Of a stretch of 8,053 nucleotides of DNA, positions 1-5,351 are shown one piece after another. How positions within the stretch are numbered: position 1 is the first letter of the stretch; every line of letters begins with the position of its first letter. Position numbers and translations under genes: made by a program. Below the pieces are notes generated by a model. The model saw nothing but the letters and a program-made list of their open reading frames with translations. It did no database searches and was not told the origin of the DNA. Origin of the DNA: Christensenella sp. UBA1431 (GTDB lineage: Bacteria; Bacillota; Clostridia; Christensenellales; UBA1431); contig DCTV01000026.1 in assembly GCA_002329665.1 (NCBI GenBank), forward strand, positions 3,487-11,539, given 5' to 3'.

Positions 1-1067
1 AGCAGCCTGTCGAATTTTTCCAGCGCCTGTCTCTGTTCCGCGGTGAGCTTTTTGGGCACCCGCACGATCACCTTAACGTACAGGTCGCCGTACACGTTGC
101 GGTTGAGGTGCTTGATCCCCTTCCCTTTGAGGCGGAACGTCGTGCCCGGCTGCGTGCCCTCGGGGACCTTGTACCGCACTTTCGCCGCCAGCGTCTCGAT
201 CTCGATCTCGCCGCCCATCGCGGCCAGCGCAAACGAGACGGGCAGTTCGTAGAACAGGTCGTAGTCGCGGCGCTTGAACAGCCTGTGGGGCCTGACGTGC
301 ACCACGATGCGCAGGTCCCCCGGCGGCCCGCCCCTGGCGCCGGCGTCGCCTTCCCCGGCCACGGAAAGCACCTGACCCTCGTCGATCCCCCCGGGGACGC
401 TGACGGACAGGGTGCGCCTGCGCCGTACACGGCCCTGCCCCCGGCATTTCGGGCACGGCTCCTTTATGATCCTGCCTTCGCCGTTGCAGGCGTGGCACTC
501 GGTCACGTTCACGAACCGGCCGAAGACGGTGTTCTGCGCCGTTTCGACCTGCCCCGTGCCGTTGCATACGGTGCAGGCGACCGCGTCCGTTCCCTTGCGC
601 GCGCCGCTGCCGTCGCACTCGAGGCAGCGTTCCGTCCGCTGGTACTCGATCTCGCGCTTGACCCCGGCCGCCGCCTCCTCGAACCCTACGGTCAGGTCGA
701 AGCGGATGTCGCGCCCGCGCACCGGGCCCCTGCGCTGCCCGCCCGAACGCGACCCGAAGATCGAGCCTCCGAAGAACGAATCGAACACGTCTTCAAAACC
801 GAAGCCGCCGAAACCGTTAAAACCTCCGGCGCCCGCGCCCGCCTCGAACGCGGCGTGCCCGAATTGATCGTACTGCCTGCGCTTCTGGCCGTCGCTGAGC
901 ACCTCGTACGCTTCGTTTATTTCCTTGAATCTATGCTCGGCCACTTTGTCGCCGGGGTTGATGTCGGGATGGCACTCCTTCGCCTTCTTCCGGAACGCCC
1001 TTTTGATCTCGTCCTCGGACGCGTCCCTGGAGACGCCGAGCACTTCGTAGTAATCCTGCTTTGCCAA
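1..1067 (-). CDS. dnaJ: Chaperone protein DnaJ (Hsp40), 3' end truncated by window
   Basis: Type I J-domain co-chaperone that delivers unfolded clients to DnaK and stimulates its ATPase in the cytoplasm. The reading frame is open from 1067 to the window edge, 355 complete codons. The N-terminal J-domain (about 1-70) carries the HPD motif at residues 33-35. A Gly/Phe-rich linker follows at about 76-105. Four intact CxxCxGxG zinc motifs lie at 148-155, 165-172, 191-198 and 205-212. Then come the C-terminal substrate-binding domains ([19 protein letters not shown]). About 20-30 C-terminal residues should lie beyond base 1. The start is TTG: translation from it gives the canonical beginning (M)[11 protein letters not shown], an in-frame TAG lies six codons upstream, and no ATG or GTG lies between. 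The ribosome site is weak (GAGG ten bases upstream, or GGTGG four bases upstream). The gene is last of the visible operon, 248 bp after dnaK. Identity is certain and the start is very likely. Confidence 0.98.
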   Translation of the reverse strand, partial: MAKQDYYEVLGVSRDASEDEIKRAFRKKAKECHPDINPGDKVAEHRFKEINEAYEVLSDGQKRRQYDQFGHAAFEAGAGAGGFNGFGGFGFEDVFDSFFGGSIFGSRSGGQRRGPVRGRDIRFDLTVGFEEAAAGVKREIEYQRTERCLECDGSGARKGTDAVACTVCNGTGQVETAQNTVFGRFVNVTECHACNGEGRIIKEPCPKCRGQGRVRRRRTLSVSVPGGIDEGQVLSVAGEGDAGARGGPPGDLRIVVHVRPHRLFKRRDYDLFYELPVSFALAAMGGEIEIETLAAKVRYKVPEGTQPGTTFRLKGKGIKHLNRNVYGDLYVKVIVRVPKKLTAEQRQALEKFDRL

Positions 1068-1083
1068 GAATCCACCGCCTCGC

Positions 1084-1106
1084 TATCTGTGCCGCCGCCA
1101 AACCTT
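1084..1106 (-). repeat. Spacer exit motif, copy upstream of dnaJ
   Basis: The plus strand here contains GCCGCCGCCAAACCTT (1091-1106) preceded by TATCTGT. The same 16-base core preceded by TATCCCT lies at 3214-3236 upstream of dnaK, so 21 of 23 bases are identical. This copy ends 17 bases upstream of the dnaJ TTG. The function is unknown; the shared position just ahead of two genes suggests one end of a common repeat element. Confidence 0.65.
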
Positions 1107-1122
1107 TTAGGGGGAAGGTTTG
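1099..1122 (-). repeat. 8-bp hairpin ahead of dnaJ
   Basis: The perfect arms are CAAACCTT (1099-1106) and AAGGTTTG (1115-1122), with an 8-base loop. One arm is part of the motif shared with the dnaK leader, where it pairs with a different partner sequence (3228-3244). The hairpin lies about 30 bases upstream of the dnaJ start, so it could shape access to that start; this role is inferred. Confidence 0.6.
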
Positions 1123-1146
1123 CCCGTTCTGCGGGCCAAGCCATGT

Positions 1147-1169
1147 AAAAGCCAAAGCGCTGCTTTGGC
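1147..1169 (-). terminator. Terminator-like hairpin between dnaK and dnaJ (weak or partial)
   Basis: On the transcribed strand a perfect 8-bp stem, GCCAAAGC and GCTTTGGC with loop AGC (1151-1169), is followed at once by TTTT (1147-1150) and then ACATGG. The U-run is short, so full termination is unlikely. A partial terminator that lowers dnaJ relative to dnaK, or a processing or stability hairpin, fits better. Its core AAAGCAGCGCTTT matches 12 of 13 bases of the hairpin core in the grpE-dnaK spacer, so it may simply be part of a repeat family. Confidence 0.4.
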
Positions 1170-1235
1170 CCGGAACGACGGCAAACCCCTTCGATCTGCC
1201 GTCCTGCCGGAACATACACGGAGGGCCGACCCCCC

Positions 1236-1253
1236 GCAAGCGGAAGGGCTTGC
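1236..1253 (-). repeat. 6-bp inverted repeat in dnaK-dnaJ spacer
   Basis: GCAAGC (1236-1241) and GCTTGC (1248-1253) are perfect arms with a 6-base loop. It sits next to other hairpins in this spacer. No U-run follows, so it is not a terminator by itself. Confidence 0.45.
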
Positions 1254-1261
1254 AACGCCCT

Positions 1262-1296
1262 GAGCCAAAGCACGCGGCCGGCCGGCGCTTTGGCTC
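1262..1296 (-). repeat. 10-bp hairpin just after dnaK
   Basis: The perfect arms are GAGCCAAAGC (1262-1271) and GCTTTGGCTC (1287-1296), enclosing a very GC-rich 15-base loop with CGGCCGGCCG that can itself pair. It begins 20 bases past the dnaK stop codon. No U-run follows on the transcribed strand, so it is not a standard intrinsic terminator. It could protect the dnaK mRNA 3' end after processing, or be one part of the repeat element in this spacer. Confidence 0.6.
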
Positions 1297-1315
1297 TAAC
1301 GCGTTTTATGTAGCC

Positions 1316-3172
1316 TTACTCGGTTTTCTTCTCGTCGTCGTCGACCACTTCGTAATCGGCGTCCACGACGTTGGGGTCCTGGCCCTGGCCCGCGCCGGCC
1401 CCGGCGCCCGCCGAAGCCTCAGGCCCCGCCTCAGCGGCCTGTCCCTGCTGGTACGCCTTTCCGAAGGCCTCGTACGAAACGCTCGAAGCCTCTTCCATGG
1501 CCTTTTTGATCGCCGCGGTGTCCGCGCCTTCCAGGGCTTTTTTCAGTTCCGCGATCTTCTCCTCGATGCGGGCTTTGTCCGCCGCGTCGAGCTTGTCGCC
1601 CAGGTCCTTCACGCTCTTTTCCGTCTGGTAGACGAGCGACTCGGCCTGGTTGCGGGTCTCTACCTCTTCCTTGCGCTTCTTGTCCTCCTCGGCGTACTTT
1701 TCCGCCTCGCGGACCAGCTTGTCTATCTCGTCCTCCTTGAGGTTCGTCGATGCGGTGATGGTCACCTTCTGTTCGTTGCCGGTCGCGAGGTCCTTGGCGG
1801 ACACGTGCACGATGCCGTTTGCGTCGATGTCGAACGTGACCTCGATCTGCGGCACGCCCCTCGGCGCCGGCGCTATGCCCGTGAGATGGAAGCGCCCGAG
1901 CGTCTTGTTGTTCGCGGCCATCTCGCGCTCGCCCTGGAGCACGTGCACTTCCACGCTCGTCTGGCCGTCGGCCGCGGTGGAGAACACCTGGCTCTTCTTG
2001 GTCGGGATGGTCGTGTTGCGCTCGATCAGCTTGGTGAACACGCCGCCCAGCGTCTCGATGCCCAGCGAAAGCGGGGTGACGTCCAAAAGCAGGATGTCCT
2101 TGACTTCGCCGCCCAGCACGCCCGCCTGGATCGCCGCGCCCAGCGCGACGCACTCGTCCGGGTTGATCCCCTTGTACGGGTCCTTGCCGGTGATCTTTTT
2201 CACCGCCTCCTGCACCGAGGGGACGCGGGTCGAGCCGCCTACGAGGATGACCCGGCTGATGCCCTCGGGCTTCAGCCCGGCGTCATGTAGCGCGTTGCGC
2301 ATCGGTTCCATGGTCTTTTCCACCAGGTCCGCTATCAGTTCTTCGAACTTGGCGCGCGTGATGGTGATGTCCATATGCTGCGGCCCCGAGGCGTCGGCCG
2401 TCAAAAACGGAAGGTTGACGTTCGCGGTCGCAAGGCCCGATAAATCGATTTTAGCCTTTTCCGCGGCTTCTTTCAAGCGCTGCATCGCCATTTTGTCGCC
2501 CCTAAGGTCGATCCCGTTCGATTTTTTGAACTCGTCGCAGAGGTATTGTATGACGCGGTCGTCGAAGTCGTCGCCGCCCAGGCGGTTGTTGCCCTGCGTT
2601 GCCAGCACCTCGAACACGCCGTCGCCCAGTTCGAGTATCGACACGTCGAACGTGCCCCCACCGAGGTCGTAGACCAGTATCTTCTGGTTCGTTTCCTTGT
2701 CGAGGCCGTAGGCCAGCGACGCCGCCGTCGGCTCGTTGATGATGCGCAGGACCTCGAGCCCCGCTATCTTGCCGGCGTCCTTGGTCGCCTGGCGCTGCGC
2801 GTCCGAAAAATAGGCGGGTACGGTGATGACCGCCTGCGTGACCTTCTCGCCCAGGTAGCTCTCGGCGTCCGTCTTGAGCTTCTGCAGAATCATCGCCGAG
2901 ATCTCCTGCGGCGTATAGGTCTTGTTATCTATGTTGATCTTTCTTTCCGTGCCCATGTCGCGTTTGATGGACAGCACGGTGCGTTCCGGGTTGGTGATCG
3001 CCTGACGTTTGGCCACCTGGCCTACCAGGCGCTCCCCGGTCTTCGAAAAAGCGACCACCGACGGTGTCGTCCGGCCGCCTTCCGCGTTGGGTATGACGAC
3101 GGGTTCCCCGCCTTCCATCACGGCGACGCAGGAATTTGTCGTACCCAGATCGATTCCGATTATCTTACCCAT
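1316..3172 (-). CDS. dnaK: Chaperone protein DnaK (Hsp70)
   Basis: ATP-dependent Hsp70 chaperone that binds and refolds unfolded proteins in the cytoplasm, cycling with DnaJ and GrpE. It is 618 residues, full length for the family. The nucleotide-binding domain shows DLGTTNS (8-14), [18 protein letters not shown] (117-134), DLGGGTFD (169-176) and VGGSTRVP (311-318). The interdomain linker [16 protein letters not shown] lies at about 359-374, followed by the substrate-binding beta domain and helical lid. The tail is Gly/Ala/Gln-rich and ends [15 protein letters not shown], typical of bacterial DnaK. The segment around 70-90 is short and lacks the insert present in Gram-negative DnaK, a monoderm signature. 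The ATG start is supported by a perfect AGGAGG seven bases upstream. The gene is separated from grpE by 459 bp and from dnaJ by 248 bp, which is unusual within this operon. Confidence 0.99.
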   Translation of the reverse strand: MGKIIGIDLGTTNSCVAVMEGGEPVVIPNAEGGRTTPSVVAFSKTGERLVGQVAKRQAITNPERTVLSIKRDMGTERKINIDNKTYTPQEISAMILQKLKTDAESYLGEKVTQAVITVPAYFSDAQRQATKDAGKIAGLEVLRIINEPTAASLAYGLDKETNQKILVYDLGGGTFDVSILELGDGVFEVLATQGNNRLGGDDFDDRVIQYLCDEFKKSNGIDLRGDKMAMQRLKEAAEKAKIDLSGLATANVNLPFLTADASGPQHMDITITRAKFEELIADLVEKTMEPMRNALHDAGLKPEGISRVILVGGSTRVPSVQEAVKKITGKDPYKGINPDECVALGAAIQAGVLGGEVKDILLLDVTPLSLGIETLGGVFTKLIERNTTIPTKKSQVFSTAADGQTSVEVHVLQGEREMAANNKTLGRFHLTGIAPAPRGVPQIEVTFDIDANGIVHVSAKDLATGNEQKVTITASTNLKEDEIDKLVREAEKYAEEDKKRKEEVETRNQAESLVYQTEKSVKDLGDKLDAADKARIEEKIAELKKALEGADTAAIKKAMEEASSVSYEAFGKAYQQGQAAEAGPEASAGAGAGAGQGQDPNVVDADYEVVDDDEKKTE

Positions 3173-3179
3173 GAATAGT

Positions 3180-3185
3180 CCTCCT
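3180..3185 (-). promoter_or_regulatory. Strong Shine-Dalgarno site of dnaK
   Basis: The transcribed strand reads AGGAGG, with a 7-base spacer to the dnaK ATG. It lies in a short AT-rich leader (about 3173-3213) that contrasts with the GC-rich repeats upstream. It is by far the best ribosome site in the window, consistent with DnaK being the most abundant product of the operon. Confidence 0.85.
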
Positions 3186-3213
3186 GATATTGTGAAAAAT
3201 TGTGTTCGTTATG

Positions 3214-3236
3214 TATCCCTGCCGCCGCCAAACCTT
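3214..3236 (-). repeat. Spacer exit motif, copy upstream of dnaK
   Basis: This is the second copy of the 23-base motif at 1084-1106, with 21 of 23 bases identical and the core GCCGCCGCCAAACCTT at 3221-3236. On the transcribed strand its GGTTTGG part can pair with CCGAACC across a GAA loop (3228-3244, with one G-U pair). It lies about 40-65 bases ahead of the dnaK start. Confidence 0.65.
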
Positions 3237-3281
3237 CGGTTCGGCAGCAGCTTCCTTGCCGTTGGCTTTCGGCATTTCCCG

Positions 3282-3436
3282 CCCCGCGAAGCCTTCTTCG
3301 CAAAACACTCCTCAGAGCCCTTCCCGGACAACTCCCCGCGAAGCCCTTCCCCGGAAAACACTCCCTCAGAGCCCTTCCCGAGCTACTCCCCTCAGAGCCC
3401 TCCCCGGAAAACTCCCGCGAAGCCCTTCCCGGGCAA
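3282..3436. repeat. Degenerate tandem array, six units of 24-29 bp
   Basis: Successive plus-strand units are 3282-3307, 3308-3331, 3332-3360, 3361-3385, 3386-3411 and 3412-3436. Most begin CTCCC and carry either GCGAAGCCCTTCCC or TCAGAGCCCTTCCC, then a purine-rich end such as CGGAAAA. The two variants (GCGAAG and TCAGAG) occur in the order 1-2-1-2-2-1, hinting at a higher-order doubled unit. Unit lengths differ by several bases. A short self-complementary GAAG-GG-CTTC lies in the first type. No function is known, and the length differences argue against a coding repeat. Confidence 0.75.
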
Positions 3437-3463
3437 TCCACGTAAAGCGCAGCTTTACGTGGA
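3437..3463. repeat. 12-bp perfect hairpin in grpE-dnaK spacer
   Basis: The arms are TCCACGTAAAGC (3437-3448) and GCTTTACGTGGA (3452-3463) with a 3-base loop, the longest perfect stem seen in the window. It sits exactly between the two tandem arrays. No U-run follows in either direction, so it is not an ordinary terminator. The core matches the dnaK-dnaJ hairpin at 1151-1169 in 12 of 13 bases. Possible roles are an mRNA processing or stability structure, or the centre of a repeat element. Confidence 0.8.
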
Positions 3464-3530
3464 AGAGGAGGAGCAACGAAGCGGGGCGAGGAATCCCCGA
3501 CGCGCGCAGCGCACAGGGGGTTACGAGCGG

Positions 3531-3622
3531 AGCGGAGTTTGCTCCGACGAGGGAGCGGAGTTTGCTCCGACGAGGGAGCAGAGTTTGCTCCGACGAGGGA
3601 GCGGATTTTGCTCCGACGACGC
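3531..3622. repeat. Four tandem copies of a 23-bp hairpin-forming repeat
   Basis: Units lie at 3531-3553, 3554-3576, 3577-3599 and 3600-3622. The first two are identical, the third differs at one base, and the fourth (nearest grpE) differs at one internal base and at the last two. Each unit has AGCGGAGTTTGCTCC followed by GACGAGGG. Within it CGGAG-TTTG-CTCCG is a small perfect stem in the first two units; each of the others has one mismatch. The period is not a multiple of three, so this is not a protein repeat. The array ends nine bases before the grpE stop codon. Spacing is direct head-to-tail without unique spacers, so it is not CRISPR. Confidence 0.85.
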
Positions 3623-3631
3623 TCCGACGCG

Positions 3632-4207
3632 TTATTGCGCCACTTTCACCATTGCGAAGCGCAGCACCCGGTCCTTGCTGCGGTAGCCCTTGAGCATCGT
3701 GTCTATCACTTTCCCGGCATCGGCCGGGTCGCCGGTTTCTTCCCGCAGCACGGCCTCGTGCAGGTTCGGGTCGAACGCCTCGCCGACGGCCGGTATTTCC
3801 TCTATACCCAGCGATTCGAGGGCGCCGCAGAACTGCTTGCAGACCATCTGCACGCCCTCGGACAGCTTGCTTTCCTCCCCGGCTTCGAGCGAAGCGTTGA
3901 GCGCGCGCTCGATGTTGTCCAGCACGGGCAAAAACGCCATGACCGCGTCGATGCGGCCCTGCTGGTAAGCCTCCTGGTACAGGTTCGCGTTCCGGCGCTT
4001 GTAGTTCTCGAAATCGGCCTGTACGCGCTGCGCCAGCTCGAGGTATTCCTGACATTTCCGCCCGGCCTCGTCGGTCGCTGCGCCGGCCGCACGCGGGACC
4101 TCTTTCGCTTCGGCCGCCTCGCAGGCGGTCCCGGCGTCTTCTTTCTGTTTCGCCTGCTGGTTCTGTTCCGGACTCACGTTGTTTTTCTCTTCCATCGTAT
4201 CTTCCAT
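3632..4207 (-). CDS. grpE: Nucleotide exchange factor GrpE
   Basis: Cytoplasmic dimeric co-chaperone that releases ADP from DnaK and resets its cycle. It is 191 residues, normal for the family. A charged, low-complexity N-terminus (1-50) precedes the long dimer helix with RVQADFENYKRR (61-72) and LPVLDNIERAL (93-103). The C-terminal beta domain has FDPNLHEAV (145-153) and ends GYRSKDRVLRFAMVKVAQ. The often conserved Pro after RVLR is Phe here, a change in a position that varies among clostridial relatives. The start is taken at 4207, nine bases after the hrcA stop. A second in-frame ATG at 4195 (residue 5) has GGAAG five bases upstream and may be the real start, since the first ATG has no good ribosome site. 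Co-transcription with hrcA is very likely. Confidence 0.98.
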   Translation of the reverse strand: MEDTMEEKNNVSPEQNQQAKQKEDAGTACEAAEAKEVPRAAGAATDEAGRKCQEYLELAQRVQADFENYKRRNANLYQEAYQQGRIDAVMAFLPVLDNIERALNASLEAGEESKLSEGVQMVCKQFCGALESLGIEEIPAVGEAFDPNLHEAVLREETGDPADAGKVIDTMLKGYRSKDRVLRFAMVKVAQ

Positions 4208-4216
4208 CCGTTATGT

Positions 4217-5254
4217 TTATTCGCCCTGGTTTATGCCCTTGAGGACCTCGCTGAGGCTCTTGCCTACGTGGTTGAGGACCGCAACGGCCCTGGCGTAGTT
4301 CATGCGGGTCGGCCCGATCAGCCCTATCGACCCGTAGGTCGTGCTCCCGACGCGGTACGTGGCCGTGACGATGCTGCAGTCCTTGATCTCGTCCAGCGGG
4401 TTCTCCGCGCCGATGGAGATGCACACCTCCATCTTCGTCGCGTCGGAAAGCAGCTTATACAGAATCTCCTTGTGCTCCAGCGCCATGAGGAACGACTTGG
4501 CCTTCTCCGGGTTCTTGTATTCGGGGTAATTGAACATGTTGCTCGCCCCGTCCAGCACCACGTCCTTCTGCTCGGACGGGCGCAGGCTCAGGTCGATCGT
4601 TTCCATGATCTTCTCGAACGTGGAACGGTACCGGCTCATCTCGTCCTGCACGTGGGAGTCGAGCACGTCCTGTATCGCGGACGCCGGCTGGTTGGAAAAC
4701 CACTCGTTCAGCCGGTGCGAGATTCCCTCTAGTTCGGCCAGTCCGAAGTCTTCGGGGACGTGCAAAAGCGCGTCCTTGACCACGCCCGCGTCGGTCACCA
4801 CCACCAGCAGGGCCCTCCCGACCCCGACGGGCACGAGCTGTACGTGGCGCACCGTTATCTTCCTGTATTGCGGGGCCAGGACCATGGCGGTGTAGTCGCT
4901 CAGGCCGGACAGGGCCTTCGCGGTCTGGTGCACGACGTCCTCGATCTCGTCCATGCGCTCCCTGAAGTAGCCGCGCATCGCGGCGATCTCCCTGGCCGAA
5001 AGCTTGGGCAGGCACATCAGGCTGTCGACATACAGGCGGTACGCCTTTTCGGAGGGTATGCGCCCCGACGAAGTATGCCTCTGTTCCAGGTAGCCCATCT
5101 CCTCGAGGTCCGACATCTCGTTGCGGATGGTCGCCGAACTCAAACCGAAATCGTGGCGCCTGGACAACGCCCGCGAGGCGACCGGCGCCGCCGTATCGAT
5201 ATAATCGTCGACGATCGCTTTCAAAAGCTTCATTTTCCGCTCGTCAAGTTTCAC
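4217..5254 (-). CDS. hrcA: Heat-inducible transcription repressor HrcA
   Basis: DNA-binding repressor of class I heat-shock genes; it binds the CIRCE operator and in studied Firmicutes its activity depends on the GroE chaperonin. It is 345 residues, the usual length. The N-terminal winged helix is clear: SSATIRNEMSDLE (39-51) and HTSSGRIPSEKAYRLYVD (60-77). The C-terminal signature GPTRMNYARAV lies at about 314-324. The start is GTG at 5254, preceded by AAGGGGG nine bases upstream, and it gives the family-typical MKLDERKMKLLKAIVDDYI. The ATG at residue 8 would cut into the conserved first helix and lacks a good ribosome site. The gene is the first of the operon, 28 bases after a perfect CIRCE, so it represses itself together with grpE and dnaK-dnaJ. 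Confidence 0.98.
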   Translation of the reverse strand: MKLDERKMKLLKAIVDDYIDTAAPVASRALSRRHDFGLSSATIRNEMSDLEEMGYLEQRHTSSGRIPSEKAYRLYVDSLMCLPKLSAREIAAMRGYFRERMDEIEDVVHQTAKALSGLSDYTAMVLAPQYRKITVRHVQLVPVGVGRALLVVVTDAGVVKDALLHVPEDFGLAELEGISHRLNEWFSNQPASAIQDVLDSHVQDEMSRYRSTFEKIMETIDLSLRPSEQKDVVLDGASNMFNYPEYKNPEKAKSFLMALEHKEILYKLLSDATKMEVCISIGAENPLDEIKDCSIVTATYRVGSTTYGSIGLIGPTRMNYARAVAVLNHVGKSLSEVLKGINQGE

Positions 5255-5282
5255 GCGGACGCGCCCCCTTTCCCCGAGTTTG

Positions 5283-5309
5283 TTAGCACTCTAACCTAAC
5301 GAGTGCTAA
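5283..5309. promoter_or_regulatory. CIRCE operator (HrcA binding site)
   Basis: Perfect inverted repeat TTAGCACTC - 9 bases - GAGTGCTAA, identical to the consensus CIRCE. It lies a few bases downstream of the predicted transcription start and 28 bases upstream of the hrcA GTG, so HrcA would block initiation or early elongation and the element is also in the mRNA leader. It is the only CIRCE found in the window; none lies ahead of dnaK or dnaJ. Confidence 0.98.
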
Positions 5310-5320
5310 TCACTGTTATA

Positions 5321-5349
5321 AAAATACCACCGTAACCCGTCTTTGTCAA
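5321..5349 (-). promoter_or_regulatory. Vegetative (sigma-A type) promoter of the hrcA operon
   Basis: On the minus strand the -35 box is a perfect TTGACA (5344-5349), followed by a 17-base spacer and TATTTT (5321-5326) as the -10 box. An overlapping TATAAC (5315-5320) is an alternative -10 but its spacing is too long. The start of transcription should fall near 5313-5315, just ahead of CIRCE. The -35 box is only two bases beyond the hemW stop codon. Confidence 0.8.
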
Positions 5350-5351
5350 GT

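Larger units (their letters stand above)
1068..1315 (-). other. Hairpin-rich dnaK-dnaJ spacer
   Basis: This 248-bp non-coding gap lies inside the chaperone operon. On the transcribed strand it holds a series of inverted repeats: 1262-1296, 1236-1253, 1151-1169, an imperfect one at about 1122-1140, and 1099-1122. It ends in a motif (1084-1106) that matches 21 of 23 bases upstream of dnaK. No supported promoter and no CIRCE is present. Open frames crossing it have no recognisable protein features and are antisense or shadow frames of dnaK and dnaJ. It probably acts as a structured mRNA spacer, or is a repeat element of this genome. The function is not known. Confidence 0.7.
3173..3631 (-). other. 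Repeat-rich grpE-dnaK spacer
   Basis: This 459-bp gap separates two genes that usually lie close together. From grpE to dnaK it contains a 23-bp tandem array (3531-3622), a GC-rich segment with small inverted repeats (about 3464-3530), a 12-bp hairpin (3437-3463), a degenerate array of 24-29-bp units (3282-3436), a short unique segment, the exit motif (3214-3236) and an AT-rich dnaK leader with the ribosome site. No CIRCE or convincing promoter is seen. Frames of 80-220 codons cross it on both strands, but they only translate the repeats or run antisense to flanking genes, so I do not call a gene. It would be transcribed as part of the operon mRNA. Confidence 0.75.

Noticed and set aside
108..1148. 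346-codon plus-strand frame opposite dnaJ.
   Set aside because: Antisense shadow of an intact dnaJ with all J-domain and zinc motifs; the product is compositionally biased and resembles no known protein.
1262..1296. Intrinsic terminator after dnaK.
   Set aside because: The stem is strong but is followed by AGGGCG on the transcribed strand rather than a U-run.
1061..2290. 409-codon open frame on the plus strand opposite dnaK, and another at 2546-3178.
   Set aside because: They mirror dnaK codons in GC-rich DNA. Long antisense frames over dnaK are a known annotation trap, often mislabelled as NAD-specific glutamate dehydrogenase. No independent ribosome site or family motif is seen.
3173..3245. 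A separate dnaK promoter in the AT-rich leader.
   Set aside because: TATC and CACAAT-like strings exist but no -35 box at acceptable spacing; AT-richness alone is not enough.
3160..3441. 93-codon minus-strand frame running from the hairpin through the degenerate array into the dnaK start.
   Set aside because: It overlaps the dnaK ribosome site and start in another frame, translates only repeats, and has no recognisable domain or convincing ribosome site of its own.
3531..3622. Possible CRISPR array.
   Set aside because: The 23-bp units are directly adjacent without unique spacers, and no cas gene is in the window.
3009..3693. Frames of 80-225 codons through the grpE-dnaK spacer on the plus strand, rich in Pro, Ser and Arg.
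   Set aside because: They are translations of the tandem repeats. Unit lengths of 23 and 24-29 bases are mostly not multiples of three and do not keep a protein repeat in frame.
3539..4732. 397-codon plus-strand frame across the 23-bp repeats, grpE and part of hrcA.
   Set aside because: It runs antisense to two certain genes and starts inside the tandem repeat; typical GC-rich shadow frame.
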